64,000 bases of DNA from positions 2,681,001 through 2,745,000 of the forward strand of contig NZ_CP025117.1 of assembly GCF_002831645.1 (NCBI RefSeq), read 5' to 3'. Under the pieces are notes generated by a model. The model did no database searches. It was given only the letters and a program-made list of their open reading frames with translations, and was not told the origin of the DNA. Positions within the stretch are counted from its first letter, which is position 1; each line of letters starts with the position of its first letter. The stretch comes from Olleya sp. Bg11-27 (GTDB lineage: Bacteria; Bacteroidota; Bacteroidia; Flavobacteriales; Flavobacteriaceae). Below are positions 44,125 to 53,864 of the stretch, in pieces. Both the position numbers and the translations under genes were made by a program.

Positions 44125-45711
44125 CTATTTTTCTACAGAAACATCAATTCTTCTATTTTTTGATCTTCCTTCAGGAGTTGTATTATCGGCTATAGGATCA
44201 ATAGATCCCATTCCCTTTGTGCTTATACGTGTTGCAACAACACCCATTTCTACTAATTTATTTTTAACTGAGAGTGCTCTACTAGCAGATAATGCTTTGT
44301 TACCTTCCACAGATCCTGTATTATCTGTGTGACCTCTAAATAAGATATTTACTTTTGGATAGGCTTTCATTATTGAAGCTACGTTTTCAATTTGATTTGT
44401 TGAATTGGCATCTAAAGAAGAAGATCCTGTAGTAAAATATAATCTATCAAAAGCATAATACTTACTTACTTCATACTTGCCATTATTTATGTAGTTTAAA
44501 AAGTTAGCTTCAAAACCACCTTCAGGGATACTTAATGTTGTACCATTAGGTAAATCAGAGCTAAAAAAGTTTCCGATAGTTTCACCAAATGCATTAACGA
44601 CATTACCTGATGCATCAACGATACCGCCAGCGACATTACTAATGGTATTTCCAGCAGCATCCAATACTTTTCCAGTGGCATCAACTGTGTTACCAATAGC
44701 CTTTCCTGTAGCGTCCACAGCGTTCCCTGCAGCATCAACTGTACTATCAATAGCGTTACTTGTCGCATCTACAACATTACCAGCAGCGTCCACAGCAGAA
44801 TTTGCTGTATTTGAAATAGCTCCTGTAGTTTCGTTTGCTGCATTCTTTACGTTATCCATTATAGATTTATCACTATCACACCCTTTTACTAAAAAGAAAG
44901 CTAATAGTAGTCCTATAATACCTATTGCCCATGGTAAAATCTTTTTAATTAAAGATCCTCCAGATTTTACAGCGCTTCCTGCTAAATCTGCAGCACCATC
45001 AAAAGCAGCTTTTCCTGTGTTACCAGCATAACCTATAACAGCTTTACCACTGTTTGTAGCTAAATCAGTACCTTTGCCAACTATTTTACTAGCACCATCT
45101 AATGTTGCTTTCCCTGTATCTCCAGCAAAACCTAAAGCACCAGTTGCTAAGCTTCCTAATTTATCAGAAATTCCAGAAAAAGAGCTTAAACCTAATAAAG
45201 AAGTTAATCCAGCAGGAGCAAACTTGTCTAAAAAGCTTCCTTGTCCAGATAACATCCCAACAAAACCTGCTAAATCTAAACCAGAAGATTTTTGCTTTTC
45301 AAGTACACCACCTAGTAAAGAACCTGCTACACTTAATATTGAAGAAGAAGAAGAAGTTCCCATCCCGGATACAGAACTTACTAAATCAATGACTCCAGAG
45401 GCTTTATCACCTAATATATTCTTGACGAAATCTAATCCTTTATTTAAAAAACCTTCGGATTTTTCATCACCTGCGCTTAATACATTTGATAAATTATCCA
45501 TTTCAGTGCCATCACCAAGCATGCTAAAAATCGAAGCGGCTCCTTCAGATGTTGATGCTTTGTCCATCATACCACCTAATAGTGCTGGTGCGGCCGTCAT
45601 AAGCCCTTTTTGTATTGTTTCATTTTTTTCTCCTCCAATAAGGTTTGAAACATTGCTTAGAACGTTGTCTGATAATTGGTCTTTAAATAAGTTTAGTAGA
45701 TTTGTTGACAT
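44125..45711 (-). CDS. DUF937 domain, transmembrane segment and OmpA-type peptidoglycan-binding domain
   Basis: 528 residues with an unusual plan. Residues 1-180 are DUF937/YidB-like (LFKDQLSDNVLSNVSNLIGG, APALLGGMM), residues 180-250 are Gly/Ala-rich helices, then one membrane helix (LPWAIGIIGLLLAFFLVKGC, about 258-277). After it comes a repeated helical stretch built on VDAAGN/VDATGK units with an 18-residue period (about 285-385), then an OmpA C-terminal domain (YFTTGSSSLDANS, ILFRGHTDNTGSVEGNKALS, SKNRRIDV). No signal peptide is present, so the DUF937 part is cytoplasmic and the OmpA part periplasmic, gripping peptidoglycan. A link between cytoplasm and wall is inferred. Confidence 0.85.
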   Translation of the reverse strand: MSTNLLNLFKDQLSDNVLSNVSNLIGGEKNETIQKGLMTAAPALLGGMMDKASTSEGAASIFSMLGDGTEMDNLSNVLSAGDEKSEGFLNKGLDFVKNILGDKASGVIDLVSSVSGMGTSSSSSILSVAGSLLGGVLEKQKSSGLDLAGFVGMLSGQGSFLDKFAPAGLTSLLGLSSFSGISDKLGSLATGALGFAGDTGKATLDGASKIVGKGTDLATNSGKAVIGYAGNTGKAAFDGAADLAGSAVKSGGSLIKKILPWAIGIIGLLLAFFLVKGCDSDKSIMDNVKNAANETTGAISNTANSAVDAAGNVVDATSNAIDSTVDAAGNAVDATGKAIGNTVDATGKVLDAAGNTISNVAGGIVDASGNVVNAFGETIGNFFSSDLPNGTTLSIPEGGFEANFLNYINNGKYEVSKYYAFDRLYFTTGSSSLDANSTNQIENVASIMKAYPKVNILFRGHTDNTGSVEGNKALSASRALSVKNKLVEMGVVATRISTKGMGSIDPIADNTTPEGRSKNRRIDVSVEK

Positions 45712-45864
45712 TTATTTTATATTAATAGGTTATAATACAAATGTAATTATCTACTTATCTTTCTTATTTTTGTTAAAGAAGTTAATGTATCATATCGATT
45801 AAGCGCGATTTTAACGGTCGAAATACGTGTTTTTTTAACTTTTACAACATTTACAAACGTTATT

Positions 45865-48753
45865 ATGGATTTAAACAAGCTGAAAAACAGTTTATTAGGA
45901 GAATTGTACTATGACGATTTAATTAAATCTATATACGCTACAGATGCTTCTGTTTATAGAATGCTTCCAATTGCTGTAGCTTATCCTAAAAACAATGAGG
46001 ATATTAAAACATTAATTGCTTTTGCTAAAACCAATAATACATCTTTAATACCAAGAACAGCTGGTACATCTCTTGCTGGCCAATGTGTAGGTAATGGTAT
46101 CGTTGTGGATGTATCCAAGCATTGTAACGCCATATTATCTATAGATCAGATTAATAAAACGGTTACGGTACAACCCGGAGTTGTTAGAGATCAATTAAAC
46201 AATTATCTAAAACCTTTTGGTTTATTTTTTGGACCCAATACATCTACCTCTAACCGCTGTATGATTGGTGGTATGGTTGGTAATAATTCTTCTGGTACCA
46301 CTTCAATTAAGTATGGCGTCACTAGAGATAAAGTAGTGGAGCTACATACTATATTAAGTGATAGTAGTGCTGTTGTTTTTAAAAATTTGTCTCAAGATGA
46401 ATTTAAAGAGAAATTAAACCTTGATTCTTTAGAAGGTCAGATTTATAAACAATTGCACGAGGAGGTGCTAACTGAAGAAGCACAAAAGGAAATCAACGCT
46501 CATTTTCCTAAAAAAGAAATACATAGGAGAAACACAGGCTATGCTATTGACGAGCTGTATGATAGTAATTCCATTAATTTATGTCGATTATTAACAGGTA
46601 GTGAAGGTACATTGGCGTTTACGACACAAATAACTTTAAAATTAGATGATTTACCGCTTAAACATCGCGTAATGGTTGCTTTACATTTTACGACAATAGA
46701 AGCTTGTTTGAATGCTGTTAAACCAGCAATGGAACATGATTTGTATACTTGTGAAATGATGGATAAAACTATTTTAGATTTAACTAAACATAATAAAACA
46801 CAACAAGACAATAGGTATTTTATTCAAGGGGACCCAGAAGCAATATTAATGTGTGAGGTTAGAGGGAATAGCTTAGAAGAAGCTAATCAAAAAGCGACTA
46901 ACTTAATTTTAGAAGTCGAAAAAGAAACTTTAAGCTACGCAAATCCAATCTTGATTGAAGACCAAATAGATAAAGCGAATAATTTAAGAAGTGCAGGGTT
47001 AGGACTTCTTGGTAATATGATTGGAGATAAAAAAGCAGTGGCATGTATTGAAGATACCGCTGTTGCATTGCCCGATTTGGCTAATTATATTTCAGATTTT
47101 ACAGCCTTGATGAAAGGTTATGATCAAAAAGCAGTGTATTATGCGCATGCTGGTGCAGGTGAGCTGCATTTGCGTCCTATTTTAGATCTAAAAAAGAGTG
47201 AAGATGTTAAGTTATTTAGACAAATAACGACAGATGTAGCCCATTTAGTTAAAAAATACAAGGGTTCGTTTAGTGGAGAGCATGGTGATGGTATTGTTAG
47301 AGGTGAATTTGTAAAATTGATGATAGGGGATAAAAATTATCAATTATTAAAAGACATAAAATCAACTTTTGATCCCAATAACATATTTAATCCAGGTAAA
47401 ATAGTAGATGCGTTTCCAATGGATAAAAATCTACGTTATGAAACTGATAGAAAAGTACCCGAAATTAAAACTATTCTGGATTTTTCTAAATCAGAAGGTA
47501 TTCTTCGTGAAGCAGAAAAATGTAATGGGTCTGGAGATTGTAGAAAATTACCTGAATTTGGAGGTACAATGTGTCCCAGTTATCGAGCAACTAGAGACGA
47601 AAAAGATACAACCAGAGCAAGAGCAAATGCGTTACGTGAATATTTAACAAATTCGGAGAAATCAAACAAGTTTAATCACACGGAATTAAAGCAGGTTTTT
47701 GATTTGTGTTTGAGTTGTAAAGCCTGTTCTAGTGAGTGTCCGAGTAGTGTGGATGTTGCGAGTTTGAAAGCCGAATTTTTATACCAATATCAAAAGGAAA
47801 ATGGTGTGCCTTATAGAACAAAAGTGTTTGCTTATAATGACAAATTAAATCATTTTGGAAGACATTTTAAAGGGATTACTAATTTTATGTTTTCTAACAC
47901 AATAACGTCTTCTTTAATTAAAAGATCACTAGGTGTTGCGAAGGAGAGAAGTTTACCTTTATTATCAGATAACACTTTATCTAAAGAGTATCAGATCTTT
48001 AATAATAAGTTAATTGTAACAAATGCAATCAAAACAGTGTATTTGTTTAATGACGAATTTACTAATCAATTAGATGCCGAGATAGGAAGAGATGCCATTC
48101 ATTTATTAACAAGATTAAACTATAGAGTTAAGCTTCTTAATAATTTAGAATCAGGGCGGGCATTCATATCTAAAGGGTTATTAGAGCAAGCTAAAAAAGT
48201 AGCTGACAAAAATGTGACTATTTTTAAAAATTTAGTTTCAGAAAACACACCTTTAATAGGAATTGAACCTTCTGCTATTTTATCATTTAAAGATGAATAC
48301 CCAAGGTTGGTCGACGACAAAATTTCAGCGAAAGCGATAGCAGAACATAGCTACTTAATTGAGGAATTTTTATCCAATGAAATAGCATTAGGTAATATCA
48401 AATCAGATCAGTTTTCTGTAGAAGAAAAGACCATTAAATTTCATGGGCATTGTCATCAAAAATCACAATCCAATCAAATTTATAGTTTTAATGTGCTAAA
48501 CCTTCCTAAAAATTATAAAGTAACCATTATTCCAAGTGGTTGTTGTGGTATGGCTGGTAGCTTTGGTTACGAAAAAGAGCATTATAAAGTAAGCATGCAA
48601 ATAGGGGAGCAGACCTTATTTCCTGCAGTTCGGAAATCACCTCAAACAACACAAATAAGTGCGAATGGAACTAGTTGTAGGCATCAAATTAAGGATGGAA
48701 CACAACGTATTGCATTACATCCTATAACTATTTTAAAAAATGCTTTATTATAA
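45865..48753 (+). CDS. FAD-linked oxidase and Fe-S protein fusion (D-lactate/glycolate dehydrogenase type)
   Basis: 962 residues. Residues 1-500 are a FAD-binding PCMH oxidase (RTAGTSLAGQCVGNG, MIGGMVGNNSSGTTSIKYG, SFSGEHGDGIVRGEF). Then come two 4Fe-4S sites, CNGSGDCRKLPEFGG with a later Cys-Pro, and CLSCKACSSECPSSVDV, and a CCG-type C-terminus (HGHCHQKSQSN, PSGCCGMAGSFGYE). This is the fused GlcD-GlcF layout also seen in quinone-linked D-lactate and D-2-hydroxyglutarate dehydrogenases. It oxidises a 2-hydroxy acid and passes electrons to the quinone pool. The substrate is not determined by sequence; D-lactate is plausible as the product of methylglyoxal breakdown (mgsA in this window). Confidence 0.9.
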   Translation: MDLNKLKNSLLGELYYDDLIKSIYATDASVYRMLPIAVAYPKNNEDIKTLIAFAKTNNTSLIPRTAGTSLAGQCVGNGIVVDVSKHCNAILSIDQINKTVTVQPGVVRDQLNNYLKPFGLFFGPNTSTSNRCMIGGMVGNNSSGTTSIKYGVTRDKVVELHTILSDSSAVVFKNLSQDEFKEKLNLDSLEGQIYKQLHEEVLTEEAQKEINAHFPKKEIHRRNTGYAIDELYDSNSINLCRLLTGSEGTLAFTTQITLKLDDLPLKHRVMVALHFTTIEACLNAVKPAMEHDLYTCEMMDKTILDLTKHNKTQQDNRYFIQGDPEAILMCEVRGNSLEEANQKATNLILEVEKETLSYANPILIEDQIDKANNLRSAGLGLLGNMIGDKKAVACIEDTAVALPDLANYISDFTALMKGYDQKAVYYAHAGAGELHLRPILDLKKSEDVKLFRQITTDVAHLVKKYKGSFSGEHGDGIVRGEFVKLMIGDKNYQLLKDIKSTFDPNNIFNPGKIVDAFPMDKNLRYETDRKVPEIKTILDFSKSEGILREAEKCNGSGDCRKLPEFGGTMCPSYRATRDEKDTTRARANALREYLTNSEKSNKFNHTELKQVFDLCLSCKACSSECPSSVDVASLKAEFLYQYQKENGVPYRTKVFAYNDKLNHFGRHFKGITNFMFSNTITSSLIKRSLGVAKERSLPLLSDNTLSKEYQIFNNKLIVTNAIKTVYLFNDEFTNQLDAEIGRDAIHLLTRLNYRVKLLNNLESGRAFISKGLLEQAKKVADKNVTIFKNLVSENTPLIGIEPSAILSFKDEYPRLVDDKISAKAIAEHSYLIEEFLSNEIALGNIKSDQFSVEEKTIKFHGHCHQKSQSNQIYSFNVLNLPKNYKVTIIPSGCCGMAGSFGYEKEHYKVSMQIGEQTLFPAVRKSPQTTQISANGTSCRHQIKDGTQRIALHPITILKNALL

Positions 48754-49599
48754 TTATTCTGTAATACTGTAACTTGTTAATATTTGTGTATTGGTTACAG
48801 ACAATGTTGTGGGTAACATGCTTAAGTCAACCTCCGCTTGTTGTAAAAGTGATACTGTTGTTGCGTTTAAGGAATATCCGGAGTCTGATTCAGCTTTAAT
48901 CAGTCCAACATTTTTAGCATAAAAACTATTTATACTTAGCACCTCTTGTGTGTCTATTATAGAGATTTCTTGCGTAATCCCAAATACTGAAATTTGAGTC
49001 GTAGCATTTAAGTCTAAACTTATATTTGCAGAAGTTATACTATCATATATAGTGTTATCAACAGTCAAATGGTCTAAATTTTCTAATTGTGTACTTGTTA
49101 AAGTATAACTTATAGTAATTGGATATCCTTGTAAATCTTGAGTAAATGTTCCAGTTTTTATAGCTAATTGGGCACCGTTATTGGCTTGTGTATTGTATAA
49201 TAATGCGTTTTCTAGTTCTATTTGAAAATCAAAACCATCAATAGGTAATCCTATAACGCCATGAGTGGCAAGTGTGGTTTCTGTACGTGTTAATTCGCCA
49301 CTTGTCAAAATACCACTCATAGTTCCGTTAGCAGGAGTACCTTGATTTACAGATAATGTAAACCCTGTATTGGTTTCATTGTCCACCATTAAAACATCTT
49401 CACTAGCAATAGTCTCATTAGTGTCATTATTTGTATTTAGAATAGCATAATTCCAAGAATCGTTGACCGTTAAAGGGAAAAAATCACCACTAAATTGTTG
49501 TTGCTGTTCTTGACTGACACTATCGTTTATATCGTCGTCAGAACAATTAAAGACAGTCAAACAAAGGATTACAAGTAACGTGAGTTTTAAAGGTTTCAT
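48754..49599 (-). CDS. Predicted lipoprotein of unknown function
   Basis: Starting at the ATG at 49599 gives KPLKLTLLVILCLTVFNC, a lipoprotein signal with the Cys at about residue 19; an ATG three codons earlier is also possible. The 280-residue product is Thr/Asn-rich, with FPLTVNDSWNYAIL near the start of the mature part, a phrase common in Bacteroidota lipoproteins of unknown function. No enzymatic motif seen. Its stop codon abuts the stop codon of the convergent FAD/Fe-S gene with no base between, so no terminator separates the two. Confidence 0.75.
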   Translation of the reverse strand: MKPLKLTLLVILCLTVFNCSDDDINDSVSQEQQQQFSGDFFPLTVNDSWNYAILNTNNDTNETIASEDVLMVDNETNTGFTLSVNQGTPANGTMSGILTSGELTRTETTLATHGVIGLPIDGFDFQIELENALLYNTQANNGAQLAIKTGTFTQDLQGYPITISYTLTSTQLENLDHLTVDNTIYDSITSANISLDLNATTQISVFGITQEISIIDTQEVLSINSFYAKNVGLIKAESDSGYSLNATTVSLLQQAEVDLSMLPTTLSVTNTQILTSYSITE

Positions 49600-49658
49600 T
49601 ATCAGCATGTTTTTAACAAATAAACAAAATCTAAAACTAATAATTTAAACGTCAGCTA

Positions 49659-50504
49659 TTATTTTGTCTTTTTAAAAGGTTGCATGATCGTAATCGCTGC
49701 AATCAACTCTTGTTCTGACATATCCTTTAGTTCCTCGTCCGCATAAAAAGCACTTAACTTGTCTTCGCTATATCTATACAGTTTCCAGCGGTTAAATTGA
49801 TACTCTAAGGCCGTAAAATTCTCTACCCAATCTCCAGAGTTAAGGTAGTTTGTTTTTCCTTTTTTTGTTTCAACTATTTCGTTTTTAGGCTGATGTATAT
49901 GTCCACATATCACATAATCATAACCATTTTCAATTGCTAAATCAGTGGCCGTTTTTTCAAAATCACTAATGTATTTCAAAGCCCCCTTGACACTATTTTT
50001 TATTTTTTTTGATAGGGAGTAACGTTCTTTGCCTAGTGTGACTAATAGCCAGTTAATAAATCTATTAATCAATATTAGCAGGTCATAACCATAGGCACCA
50101 AGTTTAGCTAACCATTTTGCGTTTTGAATAGAAACATCAAACACATCACCATGAAAAAACCATGCTTTTTTACCATCTAGTTCTAAAACAAGTTTATTGA
50201 CAATAGAAATATTACCGATTTCAGAGTCGGTAAATTTTCGAAGCATTTCGTCATGATTACCAGTAATGTAAGTGACTTTTGTGCCTTTAGCAGCTAAAGA
50301 GACAATTTTTTTTAGCACTTGCATATGTGATTTAGGAAAATATCGTTTGCTAAATTGCCAAATGTCTATAATATCACCATTTAATATTAAGTGTTTAGGA
50401 TCGACACTACTCAAATAAGTCAATAACTGTTTAGCATGACAGCCATAAGTACCTAAGTGTACGTCGGATATAACAATAATTTCAACTTTTCTTTTTAATT
50501 TCAA
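49659..50504 (-). CDS. LpxH-like UDP-2,3-diacylglucosamine diphosphatase / metallophosphoesterase
   Basis: 281 residues with the calcineurin-like metal motifs in order: ISDVHLGTYG, LILNGDIIDIW, YITGNHDEML, WFFHGDVFD and ICGHIHQPK. The length and the YLNSGDWVENFTALEY end fit the LpxH-like family that hydrolyses UDP-2,3-diacylglucosamine in lipid A synthesis in Bacteroidota. Substrate is inferred from family resemblance. It is divergent from aroC. Confidence 0.85.
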   Translation of the reverse strand: MKLKRKVEIIVISDVHLGTYGCHAKQLLTYLSSVDPKHLILNGDIIDIWQFSKRYFPKSHMQVLKKIVSLAAKGTKVTYITGNHDEMLRKFTDSEIGNISIVNKLVLELDGKKAWFFHGDVFDVSIQNAKWLAKLGAYGYDLLILINRFINWLLVTLGKERYSLSKKIKNSVKGALKYISDFEKTATDLAIENGYDYVICGHIHQPKNEIVETKKGKTNYLNSGDWVENFTALEYQFNRWKLYRYSEDKLSAFYADEELKDMSEQELIAAITIMQPFKKTK

Positions 50505-50636
50505 TGTAGAATGTATTTCTAAATTATATGCAAATATTAGGTTTTTGTGTTACTCAATCATTACGGCATAATTATCTAATTATAAGGGAATTGTTAAGAT
50601 TACATTACCAAATTTTTAAAGTTGAAATTGCTACAG

Positions 50637-50668
50637 TTTTGTTTGGCTACTATTTATGATTACTTTAG
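50637..50668 (+). promoter_or_regulatory. Promoter of aroC
   Basis: TTTTG at 50637-50641 and TACTTTAG at 50661-50668 with a 19-base spacer. This fits the TTG-N19-TAnnTTTG pattern with one mismatch. Transcription would begin about ten bases before the ATG at 50686, a short leader. Confidence 0.55.
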
Positions 50669-50685
50669 CGTAAATTATTTTATGT

Positions 50686-51747
50686 ATGGCAGGTAATAGC
50701 TTCGGAAACTTATTTAAATTAACCACATTTGGTGAGTCACATGGTGTCGCAATAGGAGGAATTATAGATGGATGTCCTCCCGGAATAGAATTGGATTTAG
50801 ACGCCATTCAAATGGAAATGAATAGACGTAAACCAGGGCAATCTGCTATTGTAACGCAACGTAAAGAACCAGATGAAGTAAAGTTGCTGTCAGGTGTTTT
50901 TGAAGGGGTTACTACTGGAACGCCAATTGGTTTTGTTATCGAAAATGCCAATCAGAAATCAAAAGACTATTCACATATAAAAGATGCTTATAGACCTAGT
51001 CATGCTGATTACGTTTATGACAAAAAATATGGATTAAGAGATTATAGAGGTGGAGGACGTAGTTCTGCTAGAGAAACGGCAAGTCGTGTAGTTGCTGGTG
51101 CAATTGCAAAGCAGATGCTGAAAGATGTTAAAATTAATGCCTTTACATCTTCAGTAGGCGATATTTTTATTGATAAACCGTATCAAGATTTAGATTTTTC
51201 TAATATTGAAAGTAATGATGTGCGCTGCCCAGATTCAGCTATAGCTGAAAAAATGATAGATCGCATCAAACAAATACGTAAAGAAGGCGATACTATCGGA
51301 GGTACAGTAACATGTGTGTTACAAAATGTTCCTATTGGATTGGGTGAGCCTGTTTTTGATAAATTACATGCCGAATTAGGTAAAGCCATGCTATCCATTA
51401 ATGCTGTAAAAGGTTTTGAGTATGGAAGTGGGTTTTGTGGTGCTAAAATGAAAGGTAGCGAGCATAATGATTTATTTAATATTGACGGTAGCACAAAAAC
51501 GAACTTATCCGGAGGAATTCAAGGTGGAATAAGCAACGGAATGGATATCTACTTTAGAGTAGCGTTTAAGCCTGTGGCAACCATCATGCAAAATCAAGAG
51601 ACTATAAATAATGAAGGTGAAAAGGTTGAGATGCAAGGCAAAGGACGACATGATCCTTGTGTTGTGCCAAGAGCCGTACCAATAGTGGAAGCTATGGCGG
51701 CAATAGTTTTAGCAGATTATTTATTGATGAATAAAACATATTCATAA
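50686..51747 (+). CDS. aroC: Chorismate synthase
   Basis: 353 residues. The start [20 protein letters not shown] carries the first family signature with the catalytic His. [19 protein letters not shown] is the second, and the third ([18 protein letters not shown]) lies near the end with the second His. It forms chorismate from EPSP using reduced FMN, the last step of the shikimate pathway. It is normal in length and probably monocistronic or joined to the next small gene after 45 bases. Confidence 0.98.
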   Translation: MAGNSFGNLFKLTTFGESHGVAIGGIIDGCPPGIELDLDAIQMEMNRRKPGQSAIVTQRKEPDEVKLLSGVFEGVTTGTPIGFVIENANQKSKDYSHIKDAYRPSHADYVYDKKYGLRDYRGGGRSSARETASRVVAGAIAKQMLKDVKINAFTSSVGDIFIDKPYQDLDFSNIESNDVRCPDSAIAEKMIDRIKQIRKEGDTIGGTVTCVLQNVPIGLGEPVFDKLHAELGKAMLSINAVKGFEYGSGFCGAKMKGSEHNDLFNIDGSTKTNLSGGIQGGISNGMDIYFRVAFKPVATIMQNQETINNEGEKVEMQGKGRHDPCVVPRAVPIVEAMAAIVLADYLLMNKTYS

Positions 51748-51792
51748 ATCAGTGTTACAACTGTAAATATCACTTATAGCTTTAATATTTAA

Positions 51793-52362
51793 ATGAAACC
51801 TAAGATTTACTATACAGCTTTACAAACTTTTGATGCTGATCATAAACATGGTTTTAGTTGGAAGGATTACTTATCATTTTCTGAAATTAATCATTTAAAA
51901 GAATTAGTATCTTTAGATGGTAATCTTAATAGGTTGTTATTTGTGCCAGATATGGATACGGAAGCAGATTGGGAACATTTAGTAACTGATCAAGGTTTGG
52001 TTATGTTTTATTTTAATACACTAGATTATGTATTAGAAAAGGTAAAAACAATTCCATATTTTAATTTACTAGCCCTTGTTAAGGAACCTAATTTAGAAAA
52101 AGCAGACTTGACATCACAATTTGATTTTGTTGGGTATGATTTAATTACTATTGGAGGAGACACTAGTGCTTTAAGTAATGGTGGTGGTTTTGATAATACA
52201 TTTTTAACAACCGATTTAAATGCTTTGGGCTTAATTTCCGATTACAATAAAGCTAAAAAGATACAAATAGATTTACCCCTTAATAATCCAGATCAAGAAG
52301 ACACAACGTGTTATCTTTATGAAGTCTGGCGACACAAGGTTATAGGAAGAAAAACTAACTAA
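51793..52362 (+). CDS. Conserved hypothetical protein
   Basis: 189 residues, no signal peptide or membrane helix. Sequence highlights are KPKIYYTALQTFDADHKHG, a FVPDMDTEADWEHLV segment and FDFVGYDLITIGGDTSALSN, with a C-terminal CYLYEVWRHKVIGRK. I do not recognise a family with a known function. The mixed alpha/beta pattern and conserved-looking GYDLITIGGD might be a ligand site. It lies 45 bases after aroC and 49 before the symporter gene. Confidence 0.7.
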   Translation: MKPKIYYTALQTFDADHKHGFSWKDYLSFSEINHLKELVSLDGNLNRLLFVPDMDTEADWEHLVTDQGLVMFYFNTLDYVLEKVKTIPYFNLLALVKEPNLEKADLTSQFDFVGYDLITIGGDTSALSNGGGFDNTFLTTDLNALGLISDYNKAKKIQIDLPLNNPDQEDTTCYLYEVWRHKVIGRKTN

Positions 52363-52411
52363 ACAACTAAAAAAAATTGTCCTTATTAAGAAGGACGACA
52401 ATTGAGAGCAT

Positions 52412-53857
52412 ATGAAAAAACTTGCATTACACTGGAAAATTATAATAGGAATGGTTTTAGGAATCATTTTTGGCTTTATAATTATGTCTATGGATTGGGG
52501 AAAAGAAAAAGTTGTTGTAAAAACAATTGATGCTTACGAAAAAGTTGTTCATAAAAATGTAAATGGTCAGGTTGTATCTACAGTTGAGTATGTTCCTATT
52601 GAAAAAATAAAAGAAACGAGAGCTAAATCTTTTGTAAGTAGGTGGATAGAACCTTTTGGTAAAATATTTATTAATCTTTTAAAACTAATTGCCGTTCCGT
52701 TAATATTAGCGTCTTTAATAAAAGGAATTTCAGATTTAAAGGATATTTCAAAAATAAGAACCATGGGACTTAGGACCATAGGTATTTACGTAGGGACAAC
52801 AGTTATTGCTATTGTTATAGGTTTAAGTATTGTTAATATTATTAAGCCTGGAGAAGGAATGCCTCGTGAAACTATTGAAAAAATGAAAGAGGCTTATCAA
52901 GGTAATGCAGATGCCATGATAAGTAAGGCTAAAGTGACACAGGATGCGGGGCCTTTACAAGCCTTAGTAGATATTTTTCCGAGTAATATTTTTCAATCTT
53001 TTGCAGAACCAGCAATGCTTCAAGTTATTTTCTTTGCATTATTTTTCGGAATCTGTTTATTATTAATTCCAGAGAAGAAAGCGAAGCCCTTAGTTGACTT
53101 TTTTGATTCCCTAAACGAAGCCATCATGAAAATGGTTGATTTAATTATGTTGTTTGCACCTTATGCCGTTTTTGCTTTAATGGCCAATGTTATTATAGCT
53201 TTTGATGATACAACAATACTAGTTAAGTTATTAGGTTATGCAGCGTGTGTCGTTTTTGGACTATTTTTAATGATTTGTTTTTATATGTTATTAATAAAGG
53301 TAATAACAAAAAAGTCTCCTTTTTGGTTTTTAAAACGCTTTAGTCCAGCACAGTTGTTAGCCTTTTCTACAAGTAGTAGTGCCGCAACGTTACCGGTTAC
53401 TATGGAGCGCGTGGAAGAACATTTAGGTGTAGATAAAGAAGTATCAGGATTTGTATTACCTGTTGGAGCAACTCTTAACATGGACGGTACCAGTTTATAT
53501 CAAGGGATCGCTGCTGTTTTTATTATGCAAGTGATTTGGCCAGAAGGATTAACATTTACAAATCAATTAGTAATTGTAGGGACAGCATTATTAGCCTCAA
53601 TTGGTAGTGCGGCAGTACCAAGCGCAGGAATGGTGATGTTGGTTATCGTTTTGGAAGCTATTGGTTTTCCAGAGGAATTATTACCAATTGGATTGGCATT
53701 AATTTTTGCTGTAGATAGACCATTAGATATGTGTAGAACCGTTGTAAATGTTACAGGAGACGCTACAGTATCTATGATTGTAGCAAAATCTTTAGGTAAA
53801 CTTCATGATAATCCTAAACCAAAAGAATGGGATGATAATTATGAAAACGTAAAATAA
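52412..53857 (+). CDS. Dicarboxylate/amino acid:cation symporter (DAACS family)
   Basis: 481 residues, longer than the E. coli GltP type because of an insert after the first helix (KVVVKTIDAYEKVVHKNVNG), probably periplasmic. The core shows FINLLKLIAVPLILASLI, a serine-rich hairpin STSSSAATLPVT, the NMDGTSLYQ motif and a second hairpin ASIGSAAVPSAGMVM, all part of the substrate and sodium sites. It imports glutamate, aspartate or C4-dicarboxylates with Na+ or H+. A small GTCCTT/AAGGAC hairpin (52379-52396) precedes the start. Confidence 0.93.
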   Translation: MKKLALHWKIIIGMVLGIIFGFIIMSMDWGKEKVVVKTIDAYEKVVHKNVNGQVVSTVEYVPIEKIKETRAKSFVSRWIEPFGKIFINLLKLIAVPLILASLIKGISDLKDISKIRTMGLRTIGIYVGTTVIAIVIGLSIVNIIKPGEGMPRETIEKMKEAYQGNADAMISKAKVTQDAGPLQALVDIFPSNIFQSFAEPAMLQVIFFALFFGICLLLIPEKKAKPLVDFFDSLNEAIMKMVDLIMLFAPYAVFALMANVIIAFDDTTILVKLLGYAACVVFGLFLMICFYMLLIKVITKKSPFWFLKRFSPAQLLAFSTSSSAATLPVTMERVEEHLGVDKEVSGFVLPVGATLNMDGTSLYQGIAAVFIMQVIWPEGLTFTNQLVIVGTALLASIGSAAVPSAGMVMLVIVLEAIGFPEELLPIGLALIFAVDRPLDMCRTVVNVTGDATVSMIVAKSLGKLHDNPKPKEWDDNYENVK

Positions 53858-53864
53858 AAGTACT

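Noticed and set aside
44642-45802. Long Pro/Ala/Ser-rich frames on the plus strand opposite the OmpA gene
   Set aside because: They mirror the low-complexity codons of the DUF937-OmpA gene, have no recognisable motif and would overlap a well-supported gene completely.
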